A stretch of DNA of 64,000 nucleotides from NCBI GenBank assembly GCA_020446815.1, contig JAGRDY010000026.1, positions 186,001 through 250,000 on the forward strand, written 5' to 3'. Positions 1 through 8,380 of the stretch are shown here, piece by piece (position 1 is the first letter of the stretch; each line of letters starts with the position of its first letter). The notes beneath the pieces were generated by a model, which saw only the letters and a program-made list of their open reading frames with translations, made no database searches and had not been told where the DNA came from. Position numbers and translations under genes: made by a program. The stretch comes from Paracoccaceae bacterium (GTDB lineage Bacteria; Pseudomonadota; Alphaproteobacteria; Rhodobacterales; Rhodobacteraceae).

Positions 1-1
1 G

Positions 2-580
2 CTCCGCGTGCTGTCGAGCTTCGAGGATACCGATGAAAGCTCCGGGACACTGGTCTGCGCAGAGGAGGAAAACATGGAATCGAAAGTTGTCTCTGGGGTG
101 GCCTATTCACGCGATGAGGCCAAGCTGACGCTGATGTCGGTCGAGGACCGCCCCGGCATCGCCGCCGCGATCTTCGGGCCGCTGGCAAGCGCCGGGGTCA
201 ATGTCGACATGATCGTGCAGAACATTTCCGAAAAGGAAGTCGGCGGCAACAGCATCGCCGTGACCGACATGACCTTTTCCTGCCCGGTCAATCAGGTCGC
301 CCGCGCCCAGAAAGCCCTGACCGACGCCGCCGCGAGCGGAACCATCACCTATGACGATCTTATCGTCGATACGGATGTGTCCAAGGTTTCGGTCGTCGGC
401 ATTGGCATGCGGTCCCATGCCGGGGTCGCAGCACAGATGTTTTCGGCGTTGTCGGCCGAGAACATCAATATCAAGGTCATCGGCACGTCGGAGATCAAGA
501 TCTCTGTCCTGATCGACCGGAAATACATGGAATTGGCGGTACAGGCGCTGCACGACACATTCGCGCTTGAAAGGGCCTGA
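2..580 (+). CDS. lysC: Aspartate kinase, C-terminal part (5' end outside window)
   Basis: The frame is open from the first base, so the gene starts upstream. About 192 residues are visible and form the regulatory end of aspartokinase, which makes aspartyl phosphate for lysine, threonine and methionine synthesis. Two ACT domains can be seen. The first begins at KLTLMSVEDRPGIAA and contains GVNVDMIVQN. The second begins at KVSVVGIGMRSHAGVA and contains INIKVIGTSEIKISVLI. These strings are typical of lysine/threonine-inhibited aspartokinases. The kinase domain is not in the window. The next gene, ptsP, follows after a gap of about 380 bases, an order I recall from Rhodobacterales. Confidence 0.95.
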   Translation, partial: LRVLSSFEDTDESSGTLVCAEEENMESKVVSGVAYSRDEAKLTLMSVEDRPGIAAAIFGPLASAGVNVDMIVQNISEKEVGGNSIAVTDMTFSCPVNQVARAQKALTDAAASGTITYDDLIVDTDVSKVSVVGIGMRSHAGVAAQMFSALSAENINIKVIGTSEIKISVLIDRKYMELAVQALHDTFALERA

Positions 581-961
581 GCGCGACGGCGCGCGCCAAA
601 TGGCCGCACAACGGCGCTGCCCGCAAGCGGCTGACCCTCGCACCGGACCGCGTGGGCGCTTCGCGACATTCCCTGTCCATCACGCATCGCCAGACGCCCG
701 AGCGTGCCGAAGGCCAGGCAGGGTTATGGCGATGACGGGTTTTCCAGCGACGCCAATGGCCTTGATGTCGTGACAGGTCTTGCCGGTCGATCCCGTGCGC
801 GGGGCCCATGGCCTTGGCAATCATTTCCAAGGATCATCGGCCGGTCGGTTGCCGCAACAGCGTGGCGGTTTCCGGCAACCGCAACATCAGCGAAGCCTTT
901 CCCTTTCCCAACCGTGGCCAACTCGCCTATAGATGGCATGAGAACAATGGTGAGCCGATAT
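581..961. other. Intergenic stretch between lysC and ptsP
   Basis: There is no convincing gene here. The ptsP frame stays open upstream to about 704, but that part has no family similarity that I recognise and no clear ribosome binding site. A possible hairpin is formed by CGGTTGCCG near 857 and CGGCAACCG near 880. ATG codons at 938 and 947 are in frame with ptsP and are alternative starts. Confidence 0.6.
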
Positions 962-3208
962 ATGCCCGAACGCACCGAAAGCGAAAGCCGCAAGCTTCTC
1001 AGACGTTTGCGCGACACCATGGCCGAAGCCGGCGCCGGCCAGGAACGTCTTGACCGGATCACCCACCTGATCGCGGAATCGATGCAGGCGGAGGTTTGCT
1101 CGATCTACCTTTTCCGCGACGATGATACTCTGGAACTCTGCGCAACCGAAGGGTTGAAGGCGGAATCGGTTCACAAGACCCGGATGAAGCTGGGCGAAGG
1201 TCTTGTCGGGCGCGTCGCCAAAAGCTCGACCGCCATCAATACCGCCAACGCCCCCGCCGAACGCGGCTTTCGCTACATGCCCGAGACCGGCGAAGAGATA
1301 TTTTCCAGCTTTCTCGGCGTGCCGATCCAGCGGCTCGGTGAAAAGCTGGGCGTTCTGGTGGTGCAATCGAAAGAGGCGCGGCTGTTTTCTGACGACGAGG
1401 TCTATGCACTTGAGGTCGTGGCCATGGTGGTGGCCGAAATGACCGAGTTGGGCGCCTTTGTCGGCGAAGGCGCGGCACTTTCGGCGCTGCACCAGCAACC
1501 GGTGCTCTTTCGCGGCGGCACGGGCCAGGAAGGCACCGCCGAAGGGCATGTCTGGCTGCACGAACCGCGCGTCGTCGTGACCAACCCGGTGGGCGATGAC
1601 CCGCAAAAGGAAGTGCAGCGCCTGGGGGAAGCGGTCGATCAGCTGCGCCTTTCCGTCGATGCCATGCTGTCGATGACCGAAGGGCAGGACAAGGAGCAAA
1701 GCCAGATTCTCGAAGCGTACCGGATGTTCGCCAATTCACGCGGCTGGCTGCGCCGGATGGAGGAAGACATCGCCCGCGGCCTGTCGGCCGAGGCGGCGGT
1801 GGAGAAGGAACAATCCGCCGCGCGCGCCCGGCTGGAAACCGTGCCCGACCCCTATCTGCGCGACCGGCTGCATGACCTTGACGATCTGTCGAACCGGCTT
1901 TTGCGCATCCTCACCGGGCAGGGATCCGATACCGGGGCGGAAATGCCCGACGCGCCGATCCTTGTCGCCCGGAACATCGGCCCCGCCGAGCTTCTGGATT
2001 ACGGCCGCAAACTGCGCGGCATCGTGCTTGAGGAAGGTTCCGTCGGCTCGCATGCCGCCATCGTGGCGCGCGCCCTGGCGATTCCGCTGGTCATTCACGC
2101 CGAACGGATCACCGCCGAGGCGCTGAATGGCGATCACATCCTGGTCGATGGCGATCAGGGCACCGTGCATCTGCGCCCCGAAGAAACTGTGGCCGGCGCA
2201 TTCCGCGAAAAGATCGCCATGCAGGCGGCAGCGCAAAGCCGCTATGCGTCACTGCGCGACCTGCCGGCAACGACCAGATGCGGTACCACCATCAGCCTGC
2301 ACATGAATGCCGGCCTGATGGGCGACCTGCCCTCTCTGGCCGGGTCGGGGGCCGATGGCGTGGGGCTGTTTCGCACCGAATTGCAGTTTCTGATCCGTAC
2401 CACCGTGCCCAAGCGCTCCGAACTCGCCGCGATCTATAACAACGTGCTCGACGCCGCCAAAGGCAAGCGCGTTGCCTTCCGCACACTCGATATCGGCTCG
2501 GACAAGGTGCTGCCATATATGAAGCGGGTCGATGAACCGAACCCCGCGATGGGCTGGCGGGCCATCCGCGTCGGGCTGGACAAACCCGGCATCATGCGGA
2601 TGCAGCTTCAGGCGCTGCTGCGTGGCGCGGCGGGCCGCCCCTTGACCGTGATGTTTCCCTTCGTCGCCGAGTTCGACGAATTCCGCATCGCCCGCCAGAT
2701 GCTCCTGGATGAACGGGAGCGCGAACGCCAGCTTGGCCACAAGCTTCCCGAAACCCTGGAGATCGGCGCGATGATGGAAACGCCGTCGCTGGCCTATGCA
2801 CCGGATGCGTTCTTTCGGATGACCGACTTCATTTCCATCGGTGGCAACGATCTCAAACAGTTCTTTTTTGCCGCCGACCGCGAAAACGAACAGGTCCGCC
2901 GCCGCTATGACCTGCTCAACACCAGCTTTCTGCGCTTCATCGCGAATATCGTCCGGCGCTGCGAAGAAAACCGCACCCCCCTGTCGTTTTGCGGCGAAGA
3001 TGCCGGCCGCCCCATCGAGGCGCTCTGTCTGGCCGCCATCGGTATTGCCACGCTGTCGATGCGCCCCGCCTCGATCGGACCGGTCAAGCATCTGATCCGC
3101 AACGTCGATCTGAGCCACCTCAAGGAGCTCATCGCCACCGAATGCGATGCAGGCAATACCAACATCCGCAGCGCCGTGATGGCGTGGCTTTCCACGCAGG
3201 ATATATGA
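962..3208 (+). CDS. ptsP: Phosphoenolpyruvate-protein phosphotransferase PtsP (nitrogen-PTS enzyme I)
   Basis: Predicted 748 aa. This is the first enzyme of the nitrogen phosphotransferase system. It takes phosphate from PEP onto a histidine and passes it to NPr. An N-terminal GAF domain (about residues 20-160, with EVCSIYLFRDDDTLELCATE) marks PtsP rather than the sugar enzyme I. The swivelling domain carries the phospho-histidine motif GSHAAIVARALAIP. The C-terminal PEP-binding barrel has DFISIGGNDLKQFFFAADR and FCGEDAGRP. I chose the ATG at 962 because MPERTESESRKLLRRLRDT matches the family N-terminus and GGTGAG lies just upstream; 947 and 938 are in-frame alternatives. No NPr or EIIA gene is in the window. 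Confidence 0.93.
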   Translation: MPERTESESRKLLRRLRDTMAEAGAGQERLDRITHLIAESMQAEVCSIYLFRDDDTLELCATEGLKAESVHKTRMKLGEGLVGRVAKSSTAINTANAPAERGFRYMPETGEEIFSSFLGVPIQRLGEKLGVLVVQSKEARLFSDDEVYALEVVAMVVAEMTELGAFVGEGAALSALHQQPVLFRGGTGQEGTAEGHVWLHEPRVVVTNPVGDDPQKEVQRLGEAVDQLRLSVDAMLSMTEGQDKEQSQILEAYRMFANSRGWLRRMEEDIARGLSAEAAVEKEQSAARARLETVPDPYLRDRLHDLDDLSNRLLRILTGQGSDTGAEMPDAPILVARNIGPAELLDYGRKLRGIVLEEGSVGSHAAIVARALAIPLVIHAERITAEALNGDHILVDGDQGTVHLRPEETVAGAFREKIAMQAAAQSRYASLRDLPATTRCGTTISLHMNAGLMGDLPSLAGSGADGVGLFRTELQFLIRTTVPKRSELAAIYNNVLDAAKGKRVAFRTLDIGSDKVLPYMKRVDEPNPAMGWRAIRVGLDKPGIMRMQLQALLRGAAGRPLTVMFPFVAEFDEFRIARQMLLDERERERQLGHKLPETLEIGAMMETPSLAYAPDAFFRMTDFISIGGNDLKQFFFAADRENEQVRRRYDLLNTSFLRFIANIVRRCEENRTPLSFCGEDAGRPIEALCLAAIGIATLSMRPASIGPVKHLIRNVDLSHLKELIATECDAGNTNIRSAVMAWLSTQDI

Positions 3209-3229
3209 GCCGGGCCCGCCATCGCAATT

Positions 3230-3410
3230 TGGCGAAAATCCTGAGGTGAGCCCAATCTCCCGGCTCTGCGCCGCGTTCGAAACTTTCGATCCCCGCAAGA
3301 GCGACCGGAGGGCGCGCGTGGTTGTGGTGCTGCCATGACGAATGTGTCCTGTTACGCATCCTGAGGCGAACTTCTTCTGGTGGTCGCAGGTGAGACCCCC
3401 CATCCAGCGA
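3230..3410 (+). ncRNA. Candidate structured RNA downstream of ptsP (possibly 6S RNA)
   Basis: The 400 bases between ptsP and the next gene hold no protein gene. The section with CTCTGCG near 3274 and CGCAGG near 3388 can close a long stem. An outer TCTC/GAGA pairing extends that stem, and the interior could form an imperfect rod with an open middle. This overall shape, and the stretch GTGGTTGTGGTGCTGCC, remind me of alphaproteobacterial 6S RNA, but I am recalling a pattern and not aligning sequences. TATATG at 3201-3206 could be a -10 box. The ends are approximate and the identity is a guess. Confidence 0.35.
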
Positions 3411-3528
3411 GGCCGAACGCCCGGCCCGAGGCATATCCGGCGCAAAACCGATCTGGGGATGCAGGTTAATTTTTATTTAATCCATTCACGGAAAAGTTGA
3501 ATGCAGCCGGTCCTGAAAGGGGGAAAAT

Positions 3529-3557
3529 TTGACTTTTTATGCTCCACATGCTAGTTT
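3529..3557 (+). promoter_or_regulatory. Sigma70-type promoter for the small membrane protein gene
   Basis: TTGACT at 3529-3534 and TAGTTT at 3552-3557 are separated by 17 bases. Transcription would start near 3564, about 48 bases before the ATG at 3612. Confidence 0.5.
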
Positions 3558-3580
3558 TCGCGCTTTCGAATGCAATCGAT

Positions 3581-3599
3581 ACGCCAATGACATTGGCGT
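3581..3599. repeat. Perfect 9+1+9 palindrome in the 5' leader
   Basis: ACGCCAATG-A-CATTGGCGT is a perfect inverted repeat that lies between the predicted transcription start and the start codon at 3612. It could be an operator, or an RNA hairpin next to the ribosome binding site. Confidence 0.6.
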
Positions 3600-3611
3600 G
3601 GGGTGGCTGCG

Positions 3612-3917
3612 ATGACCGCTGCTCTTACGATCCTGTGTTGTATCCCTCCGCTGCTCAGCCTGATGGCCTGCGCCAGACGGCGCGCGCGTGTCCTTGGCCG
3701 TGGCGGATCGGCGCAGTGGCCGCTTTTGGGCATGGTTGTCTCCATCGCCGTCCTGGTGCTGAATCTGGCCATTCTGATCCGGTTCGGCACCAGCGGCGCG
3801 CAGGGCTTTTCCGATCTCGGGCGACCTCTTGTCCTGGCGCTCGGCCTGGCATGGCTTTCGTTGTGGATATGGCTTTATCTCATCGTCGCCTTTCGTCGGC
3901 GGCGTATCATCTACTGA
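3612..3917 (+). CDS. Small predicted membrane protein
   Basis: Predicted 101 aa, not recognised. Three hydrophobic segments are visible: at the N-terminus (TILCCIPPLLSLMACA), in the middle (LLGMVVSIAVLVLNLAILI) and near the C-terminus (LGLAWLSLWIWLYLIVAF). Arginine-rich stretches flank them (RRRARVLGR and FRRRRIIY). It has its own promoter and a palindrome in its leader. GTG at 3603 is an in-frame alternative start. The pqiA-like gene begins 46 bases downstream, so the two may be cotranscribed. The function is unknown; a small inner-membrane protein is all that can be said. Confidence 0.7.
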   Translation: MTAALTILCCIPPLLSLMACARRRARVLGRGGSAQWPLLGMVVSIAVLVLNLAILIRFGTSGAQGFSDLGRPLVLALGLAWLSLWIWLYLIVAFRRRRIIY

Positions 3918-3963
3918 GTTTTTGGCCCTTGGTTGACGCCTGCGGCTGCGCTAACAAGGCGCC

Positions 3964-4404
3964 ATGTTGCGCGCCACCAATCTTGCCCTTCTGGTGCTTT
4001 TCCCCGTCGCCTGGTTCGCGCCGCTTTTGCGCGCGGGCCTCTTGCCGTTTTTCGAGCTCGACAGCATCACGGTGATGACCGGATTGCAGGCGCTGTGGGA
4101 AAAGGATGTGTTTCTGGCTCTTCTCGTGACCTTTCTGGCAGTCTTCGCCCCTTACATGAAGACAATCGGACTGGCATTGGTCCAGTTTCATCTGGCCTCG
4201 CCCAGGATCATGCCCGCGCTGCACCTTTTGGGAAAACTCGCGATGGCGGATATCTTCTTGATATCGCTTTATATTGTCATTTTCGAAGGCGTGGGCCTCG
4301 GGCGGCTGGAAACGGCCTGGGGGCTGTATCTTTTCACTTTCTGCATTCTCTTGTCCTTTGCCATTTCACTCGCGACACAGCAGTTGCGGGCACCCGCCCG
4401 CTAG
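3964..4404 (+). CDS. Paraquat-inducible protein A-like membrane protein (single domain)
   Basis: Predicted 146 aa with four membrane segments. The sequence resembles one PqiA repeat: an early FELDSITVMTGLQALWEKDVFLALLV, then YMKTIGLALVQF, then LLGKLAMADIFLISLYIVIF. PqiA-family proteins sit in the inner membrane beside MCE-type lipid transport systems. This one is half the length of enterobacterial PqiA and has no cysteine motif and no MCE partner nearby. It ends 13 bases before radA and is probably cotranscribed with it. Confidence 0.75.
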   Translation: MLRATNLALLVLFPVAWFAPLLRAGLLPFFELDSITVMTGLQALWEKDVFLALLVTFLAVFAPYMKTIGLALVQFHLASPRIMPALHLLGKLAMADIFLISLYIVIFEGVGLGRLETAWGLYLFTFCILLSFAISLATQQLRAPAR

Positions 4405-4417
4405 GGCACAAGAGCAC

Positions 4418-5785
4418 ATGGCAAAAGCAGCGTCATCGTTCATCTGCGCCAGTTGCGGTGCCTCCCACAAAAAATGGACCGGGCGTTGCGACGCTTGCGG
4501 TGCGTGGAATTCGATTAGCGAAGAGGCCCCTCTCTCGGCTGGCCCGGCATCGCGGTCGCTCGGTTCCGCCAAGGGGCGCAGGATCGAGCTTTCGACACTT
4601 GCCAGCAGGGAAACCCCGCCGCCGCGCGCCGTCTCGGGGCTGGCCGAGCTTGACCGGGTTCTGGGCGGCGGGCTGGTTGCGGCTTCGGCGATTCTCGTCG
4701 GCGGCGATCCGGGAATCGGCAAGTCCACCCTGCTTTTGCAGGCCGCCGCCAGCTTCGCCTGCGCCGGCCTGTCCTGTCTCTATGTTTCGGGCGAGGAAGC
4801 CGCCGCCCAGATCAGGATGCGCGCCGAACGGCTGAGGCTGGCAGATGCCCCCGTCCAGCTTGCCGCCGAAACCAACCTGCGTGACATCCTCACCGCACTC
4901 GATACGCTGCGCCCCGATCTGGTGATCATCGATTCAATCCAGACCATGTGGGCGGACAACGTCGAATCCGCGCCCGGCTCCGTCAGCCAGGTCCGCGCCG
5001 CCTGCCATGAACTGGTCAGCTTTGCCAAGAAACGCGGCGCTTCGGTGATATTGGTCGGCCATGTCACCAAGGATGGCCAGATCGCCGGCCCGCGCGTGGT
5101 CGAGCACATGGTTGACACGGTCCTTTATTTCGAAGGCGAGCGCGGCCACCAGTTTCGCATCTTGCGGGCGGTCAAGAACCGCTTTGGCCCGGCCGACGAG
5201 ATTGGCGTTTTCGAAATGACCGGCGGCGGCCTGGCCGAAGTCGCCAACCCCTCGGCGCTGTTTCTTTCCGAGCGCGGTCAGGCCAGCCCCGGCTCGGCGG
5301 TTTTTGCCGGCATTGAGGGCACGCGCCCGGTCTTGACGGAAATTCAGGCGCTTGTTGCCGCCTCGCCACTGGGCACACCACGCCGTACCGTGGTCGGGCT
5401 GGATGCGGGGCGTCTGTCGACGATCCTGGCAGTGCTTGAGGCAAGATGCGGCATTCCCTTCGCGGGCATGGACGTTTTTCTCAATGTTGCCGGGGGGATG
5501 CGGGTTAGTGAACCGGCCGCGGATCTGGCCGTGGCGGCGGCATTGCTGTCAGCGCGCGAGGATATCGCGCTCCCTCCGGACATGGTCGTCTTTGGAGAAA
5601 TCAGCCTATCGGGGGCGCTGCGCCCTGTCGGCCAGACCGAAAACAGGTTGAAAGAAGCGCAAAAACTTGGTTTCTCACAGGCAGTCGCGCCTGAACGAAG
5701 CAAATTCGACGACGGCGGCAAGATGCGGGTGCGCAAGATGCCCGATCTTACGACTTTCGTCGGCGAGATGTTCGCCGCAGGCTGA
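4418..5785 (+). CDS. radA: DNA repair protein RadA
   Basis: Predicted 455 aa. RadA is a RecA-like ATPase that drives branch migration of recombination intermediates. The N-terminal zinc finger is CASC plus CDACG (residues 9-28). Walker A is GDPGIGKSTLLLQ, the RadA-specific motif is KNRFG, and the C-terminal half is the Lon-protease-like domain (DVFLNVAGGMRVSEPAADLAVAAALLSA). Length and order are standard. The ATG at 4418 is followed directly by the zinc finger. cvpA follows after 17 bases. Confidence 0.97.
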   Translation: MAKAASSFICASCGASHKKWTGRCDACGAWNSISEEAPLSAGPASRSLGSAKGRRIELSTLASRETPPPRAVSGLAELDRVLGGGLVAASAILVGGDPGIGKSTLLLQAAASFACAGLSCLYVSGEEAAAQIRMRAERLRLADAPVQLAAETNLRDILTALDTLRPDLVIIDSIQTMWADNVESAPGSVSQVRAACHELVSFAKKRGASVILVGHVTKDGQIAGPRVVEHMVDTVLYFEGERGHQFRILRAVKNRFGPADEIGVFEMTGGGLAEVANPSALFLSERGQASPGSAVFAGIEGTRPVLTEIQALVAASPLGTPRRTVVGLDAGRLSTILAVLEARCGIPFAGMDVFLNVAGGMRVSEPAADLAVAAALLSAREDIALPPDMVVFGEISLSGALRPVGQTENRLKEAQKLGFSQAVAPERSKFDDGGKMRVRKMPDLTTFVGEMFAAG

Positions 5786-5802
5786 GCAGAAGGAGCGAGG
5801 GC

Positions 5803-6423
5803 ATGGAAGGTTTCACGATCGTTGATGCAGTGGTTGCGGTTATCGTCCTGTTGTCGGCGATACTGGCCTACAGCAGGGGTTTCGTGCGCGAGGTCATGGC
5901 CATTGTCGGCTGGGTCGTGGCGGCCGTACTGGCCTTCATGTTCGCGGCCAAGGCGGAACCGCTGATAAAACAGATACCCATTCTCGACAAATATCTGGGT
6001 GACAGTTGCGAATTGTCCATCATCGCAGCCTTTGCGGTCGTCTTCGCGGTGGCGCTGATCGTCATGTCGATCTTTACCCCGCTGTTTTCTTCGGCGGTCC
6101 AGCGGTCGGCACTGGGTGGGCTGGATCAGGGCCTGGGTTTTCTTTTCGGCGTCGCGCGGGGGCTCTTGCTCGTTGCCGTGGCGTTTATCGTTTATGATCG
6201 TGTGCTGGTGAATTCTTCGGTTCCGGTGGTCGACAAATCGCGGTCGATCGAAGTATTCGCTTCGGTTCAGAAATCGATCGAGGAGCAGATGCCAACGGAC
6301 GCACCGGGCTGGATAAAGCAGCGTTACGAACAGCTTGTCGGCGATTGCGGCGCCCCCACGACCGGGACAGGCGACATTGGCACAGGAACTGGTTCGCAAA
6401 CGGGCGGGGCAACCGGTAACTAG
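5803..6423 (+). CDS. cvpA: CvpA family membrane protein
   Basis: Predicted 206 aa. It has the family start (TIVDAVVAVIVLLSAILAYSRG, then FVREVMAIVGWVVA) and four membrane segments in the first 140 residues. The tail is rich in Gly and Thr and probably disordered. CvpA proteins act in envelope stress tolerance and colicin V export; the mechanism is not settled. In many relatives purF follows cvpA. Here purF is absent and a convergent oxidoreductase gene comes next. AAGGAGCGAGGGC gives a strong ribosome binding site. Confidence 0.9.
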   Translation: MEGFTIVDAVVAVIVLLSAILAYSRGFVREVMAIVGWVVAAVLAFMFAAKAEPLIKQIPILDKYLGDSCELSIIAAFAVVFAVALIVMSIFTPLFSSAVQRSALGGLDQGLGFLFGVARGLLLVAVAFIVYDRVLVNSSVPVVDKSRSIEVFASVQKSIEEQMPTDAPGWIKQRYEQLVGDCGAPTTGTGDIGTGTGSQTGGATGN

Positions 6424-6445
6424 ATCGGTTCGTCGCTGGCTTGAA

Positions 6446-6487
6446 GCATCAGGTTGCGCTTTTCGCGTCTGGCCGAAGGGCGAGGCA
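6446..6487. repeat. Dispersed intergenic repeat, copy A
   Basis: About 41 bases beginning GCATCAGG and ending GCGAGGC, between the convergent ends of cvpA and the oxidoreductase gene. It matches the stretch at 13773-13813 at 31 of 41 positions by hand alignment; a shorter relative lies at 8102-8132. Confidence 0.45.
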
Positions 6488-6601
6488 TGATCGGAAGCGA
6501 TGCGGTCTGCGGCACAGGTCTGGCGGCTTTCAGGCAGGTACCGGAAAAGACGGCATCGCGAAGGTGCGGCGGGGTACGGATCACTTCGCGGTTACCGGAC
6601 A

Positions 6602-7906
6602 TCAGACCGCTGCCGCCCGCTGGTTTTGCCAACGGTCGCGCCAGCGGTACCAGGCGACCGCCGCGGGCAGGAACCACGGTTTGCCGTAGTAAAGCGGGCG
6701 GGTCGGAAACGGCAGGCCGTCAAATGCGGTCATGCCTTCCTTCAGGCCCAGCACCTTCTGGCCCATCCGCATCCCCAGATAGCTGGCCATCGACACACCC
6801 GAACCGCAATAGCCCATGGCGTAATGCACCCCGTCATGGGTCCCGGTATGGGCCAGTTCGTCAAAGGTATAGGCGACGGTGCCGGTCCATGAATGGGTGA
6901 TCTTGTAGCCTGAAAGGTCGGGAAAGATCCGGCACATGTCTGCATAAAGCCTTGGCGCGCTCAGCAACGGGTTGGTTTCCCTGGCCGATACCCGCCCCCC
7001 GAACAGGATACGTGTGCGGTCCGGCGAGGCGCGATAGTAATAAACCACCTTGCAGGTATCGGTGACTATCCGGTCGGTGGGAAACAGGCGGTCGACCAGG
7101 TCTTCGGGCAGCTCTTCGGTGGCGATGACATAGCTTCCGATCGGAATGACGCGCCGCCGAAGCCAGGGCGTGACATTGCCGGTATAGCCATTGGTGGCCA
7201 CGATCACGTCGCGCGCCCTGACCTGGCCTTTGGCGGTCTTGACAAGAAAGCCGCCTGCATCGCGCGCAATACCTGTAACCGCGCAGTGGCCGGTGATATG
7301 GACACCGGCGTCAACTGCGCGTTCCATGAGCCCGCGTTGGTAGCGCGCCGGGTTGAGGACCGCATGGCGGGGGAAAACCACACCGCCGTGATAGATGTCG
7401 GAACCGAGTTCGCGGCGCTGGTCCTGCCGGGGGACTTCGAAAACCTCGATGCCTTCGTTCCTGCGCAGCAATTCGGCATCGCGCAACAGGGTTTGATAAT
7501 GCTTCGGCGTATGTGCCCCGTGATAGCGCCCGGCGCGGCGAAAATCGCAAGCGATGCCTTCGCGGGTCACGAAATCCTCGATCCAGTCGAGCGCGTTCCC
7601 GCCCTCTTGCCGGATGGCACGGGCGCGGTCCGCCCCGACCCGCGCGGTTAGTTTTTCAAGTGTCGGCTTGACGCTGGTGCTGATCTGGCCGCCATTGCGG
7701 GTGCTGCACCCGGAACCGGGATCGCCGGCGTCCAGCACCAGGGTCGAACGCCCCCCCCGCGCCGTTTCGACCGCGGCGTTAAGCCCGGTATAGCCGGACC
7801 CGACGATTGCCACATCGACCTTTGCCAGTGGCCGATCCGGCAGCGCAGGCGGATCGGGCAACCCGTCAAGCCAATAGGAACCCGTCTTGCAGTCCGCTGC
7901 GAGCAT
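6602..7906 (-). CDS. FAD-dependent amine oxidoreductase, gamma-glutamylputrescine oxidase-like
   Basis: Predicted 434 aa, DAO family. The N-terminal nucleotide fold is VDVAIVGSGYTGLNAAVETARGG, followed by LVLDAGDPGSGCSTRNGGQ as in PuuB-like enzymes. The C-terminal flavin-contact region is YAMGYCGSGVSMASYLG. Enzymes of this group oxidise gamma-glutamylputrescine or related amines. The adjoining polyamine ABC importer supports a role in polyamine use, but the exact substrate cannot be read from the sequence. The ATG at 7906 is chosen; the G-rich stretch upstream is rather far from it, so GTG at 7924 or an earlier codon is possible. Confidence 0.85.
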   Translation of the reverse strand: MLAADCKTGSYWLDGLPDPPALPDRPLAKVDVAIVGSGYTGLNAAVETARGGRSTLVLDAGDPGSGCSTRNGGQISTSVKPTLEKLTARVGADRARAIRQEGGNALDWIEDFVTREGIACDFRRAGRYHGAHTPKHYQTLLRDAELLRRNEGIEVFEVPRQDQRRELGSDIYHGGVVFPRHAVLNPARYQRGLMERAVDAGVHITGHCAVTGIARDAGGFLVKTAKGQVRARDVIVATNGYTGNVTPWLRRRVIPIGSYVIATEELPEDLVDRLFPTDRIVTDTCKVVYYYRASPDRTRILFGGRVSARETNPLLSAPRLYADMCRIFPDLSGYKITHSWTGTVAYTFDELAHTGTHDGVHYAMGYCGSGVSMASYLGMRMGQKVLGLKEGMTAFDGLPFPTRPLYYGKPWFLPAAVAWYRWRDRWQNQRAAAV

Positions 7907-8380
7907 GTCAGAAGTCGATCGCACATCCCCCCCAAAAAAAACCAAGGCCGGCCCGACCTGCGCGCGGCCGCACATAGCTTGCTCGCCGCCCGAAAGCAGG
8001 TTGAGGCCAGAAATGCCAGGTGATCAAATCAATTCAGTATATGCCATCGGCATGTTCGGTCCTGTTGTTAAAACGTGACGGCTTTACGTTGATACACCCA
8101 GCATCGCTTATCGTGTTCGGCTCCACGAAGGCCGCGAAGAGACGATGCCGGATCACGGCAAAACGCCTTGAAGGAACCGGCCGGAGCCTTGCCGGTCGGC
8201 GCGCTTGCCGGAATCGGCGGCAGACCTGGCCACCGAGCCGATCCCGCAACCGGCCGGGTAATCCGCGATCCGGATTTTGAAACGGATGCGCGGCACGCGT
8301 TCAAAGCCCTTTGGATGCGCCGGCAAGGAAAGGTTGCCGCATTGGGCCGCTTGTTCCAGCGCATGATCGACGCGGCGGCC
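7907..8380. other. Intergenic stretch upstream of the oxidoreductase, with repeat copy B
   Basis: I find no gene here. At 8102-8132 a stretch beginning GCATCGCTTATCGTG resembles part of the dispersed repeat also seen at 6446 and 13773. A run of seven C followed by eight A (7927-7941) lies just upstream of the oxidoreductase start. A similar C run lies upstream of the ABC ATPase gene near 13660. The 3' end of the serine hydrolase gene shows no clear hairpin terminator. Confidence 0.5.
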
